Under the pieces are notes generated by a model. It searched no databases. It was not told the DNA's origin and saw nothing but the letters and a program-made list of their open reading frames with translations. A stretch of DNA of 64,000 nt, from NCBI GenBank assembly GCA_037349315.1, contig JBAIAC010000030.1, positions 10,871,501 to 10,935,500 on the forward strand, given 5' to 3'. Origin of the DNA: Chelydra serpentina. Lineage: Eukaryota; Chordata; Testudines; Chelydridae. Made by a program: the position numbers and the translations under genes. This document shows positions 29,976-42,992 of this stretch, in pieces; position 1 is the stretch's first letter, and every line of letters begins with the position of its first letter.

Positions 29976-32900
29976 ATTACTATTATTATTATTTTATGTT
30001 ATTTTAAAGCATCTCACCTCTGCTAAGATATTTTGGTGCCACAAAGGAGAAGTAAAACCAGTAAAATTAAATGCTGTAGTCTAAATCTCATCACACTTCT
30101 GAATATATGTAGAAAAGGCACTGCGGCATGCTGAAATAGATGAGATTCTTATGTCATTTTTCCAATAGAATAAAATTGTGCTTGTTTCAGAAATATTTTC
30201 AAGACAGAAATCCCTTTGAATCAAGACACTGAAGTTCAGATAGCTGCACAGAGCAAAACATACATATTTGAAGGTTGCAGCTGAATTTACAGCACCATGT
30301 TCATTGAATTAGATGCATGGCTGACAAAATTGGGAGTGGGAATTGTAGGCTTAAATTAGTACTGCTCTGAAAATGTACCCCTGCTTTCTGCATTCTATCA
30401 AAAGTGTTCATTAAGAAATGCCCTTATCACCTTCTCATTTTTCAAGGTGCAGCACTAGAATATAATATTCTATTTTTAAAAATGAATATTCCATTAATGT
30501 GTTTCAAAAGTAAAATATTGACTTTTACAAGTGCTTAGTGGGAAAACTTAAATTATCACAAAGACTACTCCTGGAATACTATAGTGGCATTCCAAGCTTT
30601 ATTCTTCGCATGCAATTATTATGCAAATATTATTGCTACAGCAAATGACCTTTGTCATGAATTGTGTTTATAATGGAGCAAGGTTATTGAACACTAAAGG
30701 TTTTTAGGAGGTTTCTATGACAATATAATACATAAGACCTGAAGACAAATTACTAATGGTAAAAGCCTAGGCAATTAATCTGACATTTTTCTTTGTATTA
30801 AAGTGTAAAGAATTAAGACATTCAACAAAATATTTTAAATATAGTTCTGAAGTTGTTGGGTTTTTTTGTGTGTTTTTTTGAGAAACACGGTTGCTATGGA
30901 TGGAGTCTCAGCTTTTCTAGTAAATGTGAGATCTGTGATTGTGTCCAGCTTTTCTTTTCCAGCTGTCACTAGCAAAGTGTCGTAATGTTTAGAGATGCAC
31001 TCCTTACCTGTCAGAGTTTTACAGTTCAATGATGCATGATGAAGTTTGAGGGACATAGTCTTCCTACAGTGCTAACAGTCTAAATGCAGTGATAATACTT
31101 CACAATGACTTTTTGTTCAAGGTCAGCATAAAGGAATTCATCTGTAGTACTCAACAGCTCATTTATTAATTTACATGTTTAAAAATCTAAACCCAATTTC
31201 CTTAATGTATCTATAATTTTCTTAACACGTTCCTAAACATTTATGAGAAAAACAACAAACTTTAAAACACGTAGAAACTTCCCACAATTTCAGAATAAAT
31301 TGTTTTGATCATCTGAAAATATTTCTTTGTTCAAATTCTTCTAAATTAAATATGATAGCATTAAGCCTTTGGCTTTTACCTGAGGATTAGTTTTGCTGGT
31401 ATTTGAAGATATAACTGAAAGGGTATTCTGGCTATTACTTATTCCGGTAATTTGTATAACACCTTGGGAAAAATTAAAACTTGCTAGCTAAGGGATTATT
31501 GTAATCATATGAAAATAATATATGACTAACTCATTAGGCTTACTCTTCTGTTTTGCTAAAATATGCAATTCTAAAGCTTTAATACCTCAAGTGTTTTCGA
31601 CTTATTCTGTGAATGCCATTTAAACACATGCTAGGACAAGTCATTGCATTACAGCATTTTTATGTACTACATTTCTAGCTGTTAATTATCTAATAAAAAT
31701 ACCTAAATAAGTTACAGATGTTGAATTATGGCATTATAAACCTAGGTACCTTTTTTCTTCCATGCTATTTCTTTGAAACAATACAGTGTAAGAACATAGA
31801 AGAGAGGTTAGAGTCTTAGGTAGACATCTTTTTAGTTATTATCTGAGTCTAAATAAATATCACATTTCTACTGTCTTTTCTGATCCTATTAATGCACATT
31901 AATTTGAACAGTAATTTATCTTATTTGAAATGTTGCTGCTTAGATCATATAGTAGGAAGATTCTCTTGAACAAAACAATTTAATATAGAAATGTACATGT
32001 AAATTGAGGGGAAATAACTTGATATTAACATCTTTAAATCGCTCTAAGAATTATAAATGTTTGTGGATTTTACTGCAATGCCTACTTCAGTGGTATGTGA
32101 CATGTAAGAGAGTTTTTATAATAAAGTAGTGTAAATATTCACAAAGCTTATAGATATAATTTTTCCATAGCTGCAAAGGGGCCAATTCATTAGAGGCACA
32201 ATGGTTTCATTGCAAGAGACAGGAAGGAAATAACCCTGAATAGTGTCCATGCAAGGAGATTCTGCATCCATCTGACTGCCCAGTGCTGATTTCCATACCA
32301 TTTCTCTGTGTCAGAGGGGAGTTGGTAGTCAGGCAGGTGGCATCACTAGTTAGTCCAAGATCTACAAGGCTCTACTCTGTATAAAAAGGGAGTTCATGTT
32401 GCAACAGTTGCAACTGTTTGTACAGCTTGTGGGCTGTAGCTGTGGTAATAGCCCAGTTGCATGTGTACTTCATAACTTTACCTCCATGCTGGGGTGGAAG
32501 GAAGATTTTTGTCTTTCTTCACCGCATTTGCTAAGGCTTTGCATGGGGAAGTGTGAATTCCACCCTGTGTGAATGGTGAGAGTTGCCACATGGAGACTGC
32601 ATTTCCACACTTATGGGCTAGACCTTATGAGTGAATGGACTCTGCACATTTAGGGTTTATCTTCAGCAAGTTCCACTCAGTTTGGGGAGTGTAATAGACA
32701 TTGAAATGGAGGACTATGGTGTGGAACCACCTAGTGTCTCTCCTGCACTCAAGACGGACTGTTTTCATTCATCTCAGGCGATCATTATTAACGTGGGGAA
32801 GAAGGATTTAGGCATAGCAAAAGGAGCTACTTTGATTAGAACAAAGACTGATGTTGGTCACGTTAGGACCCTTCTCCTGCAATAGATCTTGGTCTGGTCA

Positions 32901-34094
32901 GAGATGCAGCACAAGTCAGTTTGGCAAGGAGGTGCCAGTCCCACCAAAACGAATTAGAAGGAAGTGAACTGGAAAGTTGGTAAGTACATTAAGAGAACAG
33001 AGGATACAGCTATTTTTTTCATGTGGAAAATAAGTATGCCTGCCCAGCGCTGTTTCAAGAGGATGGAGTACATCTATCTGAAACTGGGTCAGATATTTTG
33101 TTGGCGGATGTCAGACAGTGAGTGGGTTTCTTTGTAATTGCACAACAGAGTGTGAGGTGGACAGCCAAGCTGAGTGCTGTCCTCCCTTATAGTAGGTTTT
33201 GGTGCAGCTAGAAAGGGTCCAACTGAGAGTCCTAAACCCAGTGAGTTGCTTAGGTGTTTGTCCTGAGCAGTCACATGGTATGGCGGTGTGTGTATTGGGT
33301 GGGGGGTTGCCTCTATTGTCTGCAGCTTTTTACTCCATCTCATCTCTAGAATAGAAAAATGGAGGGGATCTGGACTCTGACTTCTAGTTAGGGCCCCTTG
33401 GCAGGCCTGAGGCTATAGAAGGGTATTCCCTTCACACTCACCTTCAGGTTTATAGCACATAACTGGCCACTGGTGCCAGTTGAGGTCTGCACTGGAACAA
33501 CCTTGTAGGGTACTTTAGGATGATTTATCTCACTTTGATATTAGATGTTTTTAAAAATTGAATTTAACCATCTTCTGCACTTAACCGTATGATAGTTTCA
33601 GTGTTTCATTGTTTCTGTGTCCATATCAACTGATGTGTAGGTACTTAATTATAGATTACTGATCTTATACTAATAACTTAAACCCATGCCATATAATTAA
33701 TATTTGAGTCAAGGAATAAACTGTGCTTAAAAACCCAGGTGGTTTAAATCCTCCATACTATACTTTTGCCTACACCTCATGCCATGCTTATTAAAGACTG
33801 GCCTACTGTGTTTTGTTTCGATTTTAATTATATGGCATTAAAGCAGAAAATTTACAGTACGATAAAGCCACATGGATGTGAATTCCCTACATGTGTAGTA
33901 CCAGGCCCGTTATCTTAAGACCTGCAGTGATTAATGTCTTCAGTTACAGCATAATTTACATGTATCTTCTGAAAGATACCTGTAGCAACTGCTGATGTTA
34001 AACTTGCAAAACCCTTTTCATACTAACCTCTCCAAAAATGTTCTATGTTCCCAGCTTTCTAAAACATTCACCTCGAGGGTGGATATTTCCATCC
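29976..34094. other. AT-rich DNA without a recognised feature
   Basis: A long stretch with no supported coding region or recognised repeat. All frames are short and unsupported. Confidence 0.4.
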
Positions 34095-34590
34095 GTGGAT
34101 GTGAAACATTTGCAGGAGCTTAGAAAAGAGCTACAAAAATGATTCAAGGTCTGAAACTGCGTTACTGCAGAAACTAAAGAAGATCAGTCTATTTAGCTTA
34201 CTAAAGAGAAGCTTAAGATCATGATCTGATCATTTGATCATGATGCATAAACATGGGGAAAAGATTTCTGATAGTAGAGAGCTTTTTAATGTAGCGGGCA
34301 AAGGCATGACAAGATCCAATAGCTGGAAGCTGAAGCTAGACAAATTCAAACAAGAAATAAGGTGATTTTTTTTTAACAATGAGAGGATAGATAACCATTG
34401 GAACAACTTACCTAGGGCTGTGGTAGATTCTCCATTACTTGAAGTCTTTAAATTAGGATTGCATCTCTTCTTAAAAGATATACTCTATCTATTTTAAGCA
34501 GCAGTTATGGGCTTAATGCAGAAACTATTCCTTGCAACTCTGTGGATAGTGTTATGCATAAAGTCAGACTTCTGGCCTTAAAACTTATTA
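34095..34590 (+). mobile_element. CR1-type LINE 3' region, sense strand, old
   Basis: The sequence follows the CR1 ORF2 end and 3' UTR in sense: GAGCTACAAAAATGATTCAAGG, GGCATGACAAGATCCAATAGC, GGAACAACTTACCTAGGGC and TAGATTCTCCATTACTTG, then AGTCAGACTTCTGGCCTT. Frameshifts and a T run near 34368 have broken the frame. Confidence 0.75.
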
Positions 34591-37500
34591 ATATATTTAT
34601 TTAAGGATGACACCTCACATCATGGTGGGGACACTGGTTCACTACTGGCATAGAGGTAAGAGTAGCCACTTCTTCTGAAATGTACATAGTTTTTCCTTGA
34701 TCCAAGTACTGATTTGTCTCATCATTGCTCAGCTTGTGAGATATAAGAGGTCTCATCACAAGGAAGTATGCCTGAAAAAAGGTCTACTAACACTTGTCTC
34801 TGATAACCTGAAAGTAATTGCAAACACCAAGTATCCATAGATATTTTGATTCCCAACCTCACGTCTTATAGATGAGTCTTTTACTGTTTTGACTTTTCAT
34901 ATCAAGTGAGTATTCTGCTGCTGCTCCATTTTACTGCACCCATCAATAATCTGTTCTATGTTAAATATAAAGAATTCGTATAGTCATGTAGCTGAGGAAA
35001 AAGTTATCCAAATACATTAGCAACAGATTGTCATGTGCTTGAGTTGATCCCATTTCAGTGATTGAGGTATGTATTGACTGCTAGGTTATGTGTGTAACAA
35101 TTTCATTGTCACTGGTGTGACATAAAAACCTGCCATGCAGTGACAATTACTGGGACCTATACGCCATAAAATGTACTTTAATTTCCCCCCTCCCCCATAG
35201 CATTTAGTAGCAGTTTAGATTTTCTGACCACTGGGAGATTTATACTGAAATTATACTGCAAGTTTTTTTAACAGCAGAGATTGCCAATCTTTCAAAGCAT
35301 TTATTAGTAGCTGTGTCATATGCAGCAATTAACTTGCTATTACTTACAGTTGCCCTTCCCAGTGAAAAGATTAGAAGAATGGAATTTATAATCAGGAGAC
35401 CTCAATACAGCTGTCAAAAAAGACTTGGGATCAGTACAGGTAGTCTCAAGGGATGATTTGAAAGGCAGATCTGAACTGTGAACTTCTGTGTCAGAATTTT
35501 GATTATCAAGGACCCTTGTAGGTCACACAACAAGGGTAATGAGTGCTACAGACTTAAATGCTCTTGGACAAAAGTTTATTATAACGGTACATTGAAATAG
35601 CCCAAATATGTCACAGTAGATTCATGGTTATTACTGAAACAATGCATTAATGTTGGCAGTCACATGAAATATGATATGTATATAATAGTTTCACTTAGTA
35701 TCACTTAAGTGTCTGTACTGCAAGGAGGCATGACCTGTCACTGATGTATGCTACTATCACAAAATATGAGAATTATCCTTTTCCTTTAAAGAATTTCAGG
35801 TCGCTCATCCACTGCATAACGGTAGTAGTAATGATAAGTTACAAAGGGGCCAATTCACCACTTTGCTTGGTACTTCTTGCTCTAGTACCTCAAAACTAAA
35901 GCCCAAAATAAGCAATGGGAGAAGATTAGCTATACTCTGCAACTTAATATAAGTAAATGCATGCTTGTATCATTAGAAATGCTTGCTTTTTTAATGCAAT
36001 AACCTTTACATGGTCTCCAAGGACTTAATTTATTTAGGGTATCACCCTCAGATGTATTATACATAGGAAATGTCTGAGATTGTTATACCAAAAGAGAAAC
36101 TTACACCCATTTAGCAAAAGCTAAAATAAAGGCAGACAATAGTATTTTCTGTGTGTGCTGTAGTCATGACACTCATCAAGAGAATCAATTACTTTCCTGG
36201 AAAGTAAAGCAGAAGTTGTCTCTTCTAGTTTCTGTTGTTTCCTATAGAAATAATATTGGGGTTTGAGTGTTTTGTTTGTTTTTGTTATTGTGGAGCCCAT
36301 GTGACATAGTTTTCAAGGTAACTTGCTGTCATGTCATGACAGTTGGGAAGATAATGGATGTCACCAGTTCTCGATATGAATATGGAAACCCAGGTTAGTA
36401 GCTCTTAAAAATCAATGAATAATTTAGTCCTTGTAACTGCACACCAAGAAGACTGTTAGTGTGTATCTTACCACCATAAAGTGATGGCAATCAAAGTGAC
36501 TGCATAACCAATGATTTCAAGGTTTCCAGTGTAATGCTTTTCAGATAACTGCAGAAAGAGCGAAGCAAAAGGAGAAAATGGAGAATGGTTTTGGAAATAA
36601 AATTATTTACCTTATAATTTAAAAGCATAAATCCAGTGCATCTAATAATGAAATCTGCAGGAGGTTTTCTTTCATAAAATGTATTCACAAATGCAGCCGT
36701 ATTGAGAGAACTATTTAACTGTATAGTCCAGGATTCAACAAAACTATGAAAAAAGAGTTTAATAAGGTGGAACTGATTGGGTCGGACATTTGTATACCTC
36801 TGTGGATATTGTTTAATTGTCCATGAGATTGAGTTGTTAAATAAGCAGACTAATACAAACTAAGTGACATAAAAAAGAGAACTAATAAGAAACAGCAAAA
36901 ATAATTTTGCTTCTAATGTATAGTTCTTAATTACAGTGTATTACAGACAACACTGTTCTTGAAAGCTTTGATATTACATTTCATTTCTGTTTTGCAGGAA
37001 AGCAAAATAACTGTTTACCAATTTGATAGTTCTATCAGGTATTTTTAATTGATAGACTATGGCAAGAAGACATTTATAAAACATGCAGTAATCCATAGGT
37101 TATTGAAAATGCAGATTGACATGCTGCCCATTACTTGCAAGTGTAATAGTTAAAATTTAAGGGCATATTTATAATCTTCTTATCCTTTTTCATTAAGTTA
37201 TTACTCACGTGGTTTCCATGTCAGGGAGGCCAGGAGAAGATCAAGATAGGACAGCAGCTGGCACTTATCTTGTGGCAACCTTTCTCTGAAGCAATCTCAG
37301 CAGTATGGGTGAGAGGCTTGGCAAGCGAGATGGATTGGCTTCCATTATTAATAGTTTCTTACCTTCTATGGGAAGACAGACTGAGTTGAAATTAGTGGGT
37401 ACCCCTGCTTGATAGGTGGGAGAGAGAGACACAAGTAGGAGGAGTTTGTCTCTATTTTCTGAGGAACTGAGGATGGCAAGTAAAGCAGAATGGTGAGTAT

Positions 37501-38989
37501 AGAGGCAAAAGTGTGTGGAAGGGTTTGGGTTTAGTGTTTTGTTTTGGGGGGGGCAGAGGTTGAGGGGGAAAAGTGGCAATTCATCTAAAATCCAGGAGCC
37601 TTACTTTGTCATTACTTGTTTTAGCATAAAGAAGATGCGTTGGAGAGATAACATTGAAAGCCTAATTTACCACTTCATTCTTCTTACTTGCTAGCCAGCA
37701 AAACTTCCATTCACAACCACTGCAATATTTGATATAATTGGCAGTCTTTGCTCAAAAGACTAGTATAGCAGGTCATATTACAGGTTGGGAGTAAGATCTG
37801 ATGGCCGACTTTTATGGGGGAAATCAGTACAGATCATACTTTGTGCACTATAATTGGCTAGAGCCACTGAAGTGAGGTTAAGAGAAAGTGGCACCAGTGT
37901 AAAGAATCTGGTATTATAAAGAAACACATTATGCAGCATGGAGTTTAGCATCCTCATTTTTACATTACTTTTTTTCTGAGCTTCAGGTCTCTCACACAGT
38001 ATGCTGCTGTCACAAGTGACACACTCCCTAATACCGCATTGGAAGTGGGCATGGCAGAGAGTGAAAAACAAGTGGAAGTACTGATATAGTGATAACTACC
38101 TTAGCCTGTGTAACATTTTGCTCGTCATTGCTCATGATCAGTGGTGTATGAACTACACATACAATAATACTGATTTCAGCTCAGGCTGATTTCTCTTTAT
38201 TGCGTACAGCTCCCCAGGAACAAAGACCCTGATGCAGCTGCATTGAAGTTTCTACGAATTATCTTCCATGCTTCTTACACAACAGGTTTCTCCTTCTCTA
38301 AAGCTTTTCACTTCTCTGAAACTATCTCCTTTGACAAGACTCAAGGCTGCAATAGCAGCCACCTATCTTGCTTTTCCTTTTTAAAGAACCAAACAGGCTT
38401 CAATGCCTCTCCTTAAAGGGACAGAAGTTAGTAGGCTTTGTAGAGTACTGCTCTGCAATGTTCGATTATTTTAAGATCCCTGAAATAAGGATGCCAGGAG
38501 GGAAATAATTTAAAAGTAGACTAAAGTCTACTTTAACATATTCAAGCTTCTTGAATGTGCTATTATATAATAGACTATATAGTTGGTACATTCATGCAGG
38601 TATGACTCGGGATATGCATGACTTTTAAAAACAAATGTTACTTCACTGCTGGCCAGAGAAGGGTGAGTGTGGGCAAAGCAGCTGAAACATGGGGTGTAGT
38701 TATCTAGTAGGTGGAATTAACCAAGTCCTAGGATTATTATTATTACTTACCACATTGTTTTGTGCTTTGCTTACTGCCTGCTAACAAACTGCAGAAAGGT
38801 AAATTATATATGCAAGTCTCAAGACTTTTGCTATCACAGTAACTATGTTAAAATAGTTAATGCTAATAAAGTGTTGGAAGGCAGATAAATACCTCATGTT
38901 TCAGGTCTTAAGGCAATCTCTAATTATCAAAGATTAAGATAAAACCTTAATATGGGGCACATAATCCCATATTGGTCTACTACTGGGTT
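34591..38989. other. AT-rich DNA without a recognised feature
   Basis: No supported gene or recognised repeat occurs. A frame of 104 codons on the minus strand at 37265-37579 shows no domain and lies in compositionally skewed DNA. Confidence 0.4.
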
Positions 38990-39665
38990 TCTTGCACCTT
39001 CCTCTGAATCATCTGGTCCTGGCTAGAGACCTGCAACTTGTCCTAAACCCTATAGGACCTAACAACAAGAGTGGGGCTGGGTTTGGGGGGAAAACCACCC
39101 TTCCCACTTGGGTCAGATCGTCTCTCCTCCTCCTGCCTATGGGGCTGGCGCAGCAGCGGCTGTGTGTCCTGTTCTGGCTGGCTGCCGTCACCACTCAGGA
39201 TGCTGTGGAATGAGTTTGCTGAGGAGTCATAGCACCTCTTCCACCACAGTAGGCACACAGCGCACCCGGGGCAGCAGACAGCAGGAGCAGATCTTGCCAC
39301 CTCCATATGCAGCCGCTGTCGCACAGCTCCCACGGCAGAAGGAGGAAAACCAACTCCAGCGGCAAGAGGCAGCGGCACTGACTCAGTTTTGGGGGGAAGT
39401 ATTGGATCAGAAAACAGAGAGATCCTCTCGGGCTCAGATTGGGTGGACTTGGGTCTGGTTTGGGTCTAGGTCAAGCCTAAAAATTAGGCCCAGGCAGACC
39501 TCTAGTCCTGACCACTGTTTGAGACAAGGGCAGATCCTGGGTCCGATCCAGTATGGCAATTCCTGTGTTCTAGCAGTCAATTCCCTGCTATTGCAGGGAC
39601 CTGGAGTACTGGTGCCTCTCGGTCCCCGCATATGTTCCCTGTGGCATATAATAGTCTAGTCTCAT
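38990..39665. repeat. Unclassified GC-rich repeat-like block
   Basis: A sharp rise in GC, opposing open frames (39108-39659 plus, 39043-39378 minus) and a foldback-like AGCCTAAAAATTAGGCCC (about 39474-39491) suggest a mobile-element fragment, possibly LTR-like. No termini or known domain were found. Confidence 0.3.
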
Positions 39666-39699
39666 GTGAGTCTCATTTCCGTTGCTGTGTTCTTAATGT

Positions 39700-39795
39700 G
39701 CGGGTGCTAGGTGGTGTTGGAGGCCTGTGGTATACAGGCGGTCAGACCAGACTTGATGCTCTAGTGGTCCCTTCTGGCCTTAAACTCTGACTCAT
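39700..39795 (+). repeat. CR1/LINE-type 3' tail fragment, sense strand
   Basis: GGCCTGTGGTATACAGGCGG ... CAGACTTGATGCTCTAGTGG ... CCCTTCTGGCCTTAAACTCTG is the characteristic end of a reptile CR1-family 3' UTR. Confidence 0.6.
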
Positions 39796-40051
39796 TGCTG
39801 TACGTATGCAGTTTCTTTTGTTCTGTAGAGTTTGTCAAGAAGCAACCTTACTACTCTTCAGGAGGAATGGGAAAAGATGTGAGCCTTTTTCCTTGATAAG
39901 GCCATTTGTGCAATGTTCACAAAGAGCCATCACTCCAAAAGAAGCCACTGGTAACTCACTCGTAGTGCCTGTGATCCTCATAGATACTGCCATCTTGCTT
40001 ATCACTCAGACTCAAACCCCATGGTGTCATATTTGACTTCTGTCTTTCCTT

Positions 40052-41260
40052 AAGAACATAAGAACAGCCATAAAGGGTCTGACCAATGGTCCATCTAGTC
40101 CAGTATCCTGTCTTCTGACAGTAGCCAATGCCAGGTGCTTCAAAGGGAATGAACAGAACAGGTCATCATCAAGTGATCCATCCCCTGTTGTCCACTCCCA
40201 GCTTCCGGCAAACAGAGGCTAGGAACACTCGGAGCATGGTGTTGCATCCCTGCTCATCCTGGCTAACAGCCATTGATGGACCTATCCTCCAGGAATGTAT
40301 CTAGTGTTTTTTTTTAACCCTGTTATAATTTTGGCCTTCACAACATCCCCTAGCAAAGAGTTTCACAGGTTGACTGTGTGCTGTGTGAAGAAGTACTTCC
40401 TTTTGTTTGTTTTAACCCGCAGCCTATTAATATAATTGGGTGACCCCTAGTTCTTGTGTTATGTGAAGAGTAAATAACATTTCCTTATTCACTCTGTCCA
40501 CACTAATCAAGATTTTATAGACCTCTATCATATTCCTCCCAATCATCTCTTTTGCAAGCTGAAAAGTCCCAGTCTTTTTAATCTCTCATCATACAGAAGC
40601 TGTTCCATTCCCCTAATCATTTTAGTTGCCCTTCTCTGTACCTTTTTGAATTCCAATATATCTTTTTTTAAGATGGGGTGTCCAGATCTGCACACAGTAT
40701 TCAAGATGTGGGCCTAACATGGATTTACATAGAGGCATTATGATATTTTCTGTCTTATCTATCCATTTCTTAATGTTTCCTAACGTTCTGTTAGCTTTTT
40801 TGACTGCTGCTGCACATTGAGCAGATGTTTTCAGAGTACTGTCCACAATGACTCCAAGATCTCTTTTTTGAGTGGTAACAGCTAATTTAGACCCATCATT
40901 TTGTATGTATAGTTGGATTATGTTTACCAATGTGCATTACTTTGCTTTCATGAACATTGAATTTCATCTGCCATTTTGTTGCCCACTCATCCAATTTTGG
41001 GAGATCCCTTTGTTTTCTTTGTACCTTTTCGCAGTCTGCTTTGCACTTAACTATGTTGAGTAATTTTGTATCGTCTGCAAATTTTGCCACCTCACTGTTT
41101 ACCCTTTTTTCCAGATCATTTATGAATACATTGAACAGCACTGGTCCCAGTACAGATCTTGGGGGACACCACTATTTTTCTCCCTCCATTCTGAAAACTG
41201 ACCACTTATTCCTACCCTGTGTTTCCTATCTTTTAATCAGTTACTGATCCATGACATCTA
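40052..41260 (-). mobile_element. CR1 LINE, antisense, 5'-truncated, with RT C-terminal remnants
   Basis: It begins AAGAACATAAGAACAGCCAT, the reverse complement of a common CR1 tail. On the minus strand, 40896-41141 encodes FINDLEKRV and KFADDTKLLNIV (the FADD catalytic box of CR1 reverse transcriptase) followed by KWQMKFNVHESKVMHIG. The next frame, 40622-40930, continues with TQKRDLGVIVDSTLK and KKANRTLGNI. The coding sequence is frameshifted between these pieces. About 1.2 kb of the 3' end is retained. Confidence 0.9.
40622..41141 (-). pseudogene. CR1 ORF2 reverse transcriptase C-terminal fragment, frameshifted
   Basis: Two overlapping reverse-strand frames encode the palm FADD box and the thumb and post-RT region of a CR1 ORF2. 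The upstream endonuclease and fingers are missing, and the two frames are out of register, so no functional enzyme is possible. The order of the two pieces agrees with the element orientation. Confidence 0.85.
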
Positions 41261-42655
41261 AAACCTTACCAAATCTTGCTGGAAATGTATATGCATCATC
41301 AAAATAATTCAATTCCTTTCCATCCCGACTGTCAAAAGAGTCTCCGCTCTCACAGTCTCGAATAGCTGCACTATTCGATCCTTCTCCTCTCTGGTCTGTC
41401 ACTTACTCATATCTCTTCCAAGTTGATCCCAAGCATAATTGTTAAGATAATCTTCCTTTCTGATTCAGTGATCTGCCATCATTTCTGATTCATATTTAAT
41501 TAATATATTTATTGATCAGCAATATATAGTACCCATCATTGTAGTATCTGAGCATCCTCTTTAGGCACTCTCATATTAGGGAAGGTTTAAAAGGGTCAGA
41601 ATAAAAAAAAACTCAGAAATTCTCTCTCAAAAGGTCCTTTTTTTGAGGCAACAAATATGGATACCATTATCATTAAGGTAGCTATACACTGTTAATTAAT
41701 GTCCCCTTTCTAACTACCCTCATAAAGGCTTTGTCATAAAGCAACTGTGAATTGTCATTAGCACCATCTCATTTGAACTGCATTAGGAGCTCAGTGTCAT
41801 GTTGTTGTGGGGGGAAATAACTGAACAGTGTACTATAAAATATTTATACAGTGTTTAGTCCTTCATAGGATACTGAATACATGCTGGCATAAAAAAATAA
41901 TGACCTTCGGATGAGGTACAGCATGAGCATAAAAAGCTTGCTGCCTAGGACCAATGTCAAATAAATTTTAGAAACTGCAAATTTCTACATAACTGTATTG
42001 ATTTAATTTTCTCTTTTAAACAGTTTTATGGTAAAATCTGTAAGACATACTTTAAAAAGTTGTACAGTACCTTGAAGTTATGCTAATGCAAAGTGTAAGT
42101 TGTCTGTCATATAAAGGTGGCCCACTGCATGAGAACTAACAATTGCAAATCTCATCACAAGAGTCCCTTTGCGATCTAACATACAGTTTGTGTAATTCAA
42201 TTTCTAGTAATCAAGAAAACAGCTGTTCTGTCAAATCATAATTTTAGAAACCTGCCAACATTCAACCACATTCAATAATAATAATTAAAAAAACCTACAC
42301 AAGTAGAAACCTTACAGGATTCTCGTTCCAGGCTAATGGAAATATATATTGGGCCAGACATTGAAGTCAATGCACCTATGTCAGTTTTACTCCAGCATGA
42401 GGATGTGGCTCATTGTCTTTAATATTTTAACAATCTGATGTGAAAGAGGTTGATTTTTAGTAGTCCCAACCATGAATACAAAATGATCTTAAAATGTAGG
42501 TGGGTAGGCAGCAAACTTTGTCAGAACACACTCTAGAATCAGATTAATACTGGATTTAAATCAGATCATTGAGACATGGATACAATAGTGATGTGAGTTA
42601 ACTTCACTTTGATACAAGATGCTATGCTGGCTGTATATTCCATTATCAGGAGTTA
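41261..42655. other. AT-rich DNA without a recognised feature
   Basis: Nothing supported is seen. Confidence 0.4.
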
Positions 42656-42992
42656 GTTTAGCCCGGGGTGGCCAAACTTACTGGCCCTTGGTGCCACATA
42701 TGACAGTCTTCAGAAGTTCGAGAGCCAGGGCTCACTGGCTCTGCTCCTGCTGAAGCCCTGAGCCCCGACAGTTGTGTCCTGCTGGGCAGAAGCCCTGAGA
42801 CCTCCCTCCCCACTGGGCAGAAGCTCCTACTCCACCACCCTGCTGCAAGGCAGAGGTCCCGAGCTCTCTCTGCCCCAGTTTGATAGGTGGAGAATGGGGT
42901 GGTGGTGTGTGGGGGCTCCACAAGCTGCACTTTAATGGTAAAAGAGCCACATGTGGCTCACGAACCACAGTTTGGCCACCCCTGGCTTAGCC
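42656..42992. mobile_element. hAT-type MITE with 8-bp TSD
   Basis: The element 42664-42984 starts CCGGGGTGGCCAAAC and ends GTTTGGCCACCCCTG, inverted repeats close to the hAT consensus CAGGGGTGGCCAAAC. It is flanked by GTTTAGCC (42656-42663) and GCTTAGCC (42985-42992), an 8-bp duplication with one change. The interior is GC-rich and noncoding; minus-strand frames at 42658-42968 are incidental. Confidence 0.85.

Noticed and set aside
39043..39659. Opposed 111- and 183-codon frames
   Set aside because: GC-rich repeat-like DNA with low stop density; no domains, and the two frames oppose each other.
42658..42968. Minus-strand frames of 78-90 codons
   Set aside because: They overlap the hAT-type MITE exactly and have no support as genes.
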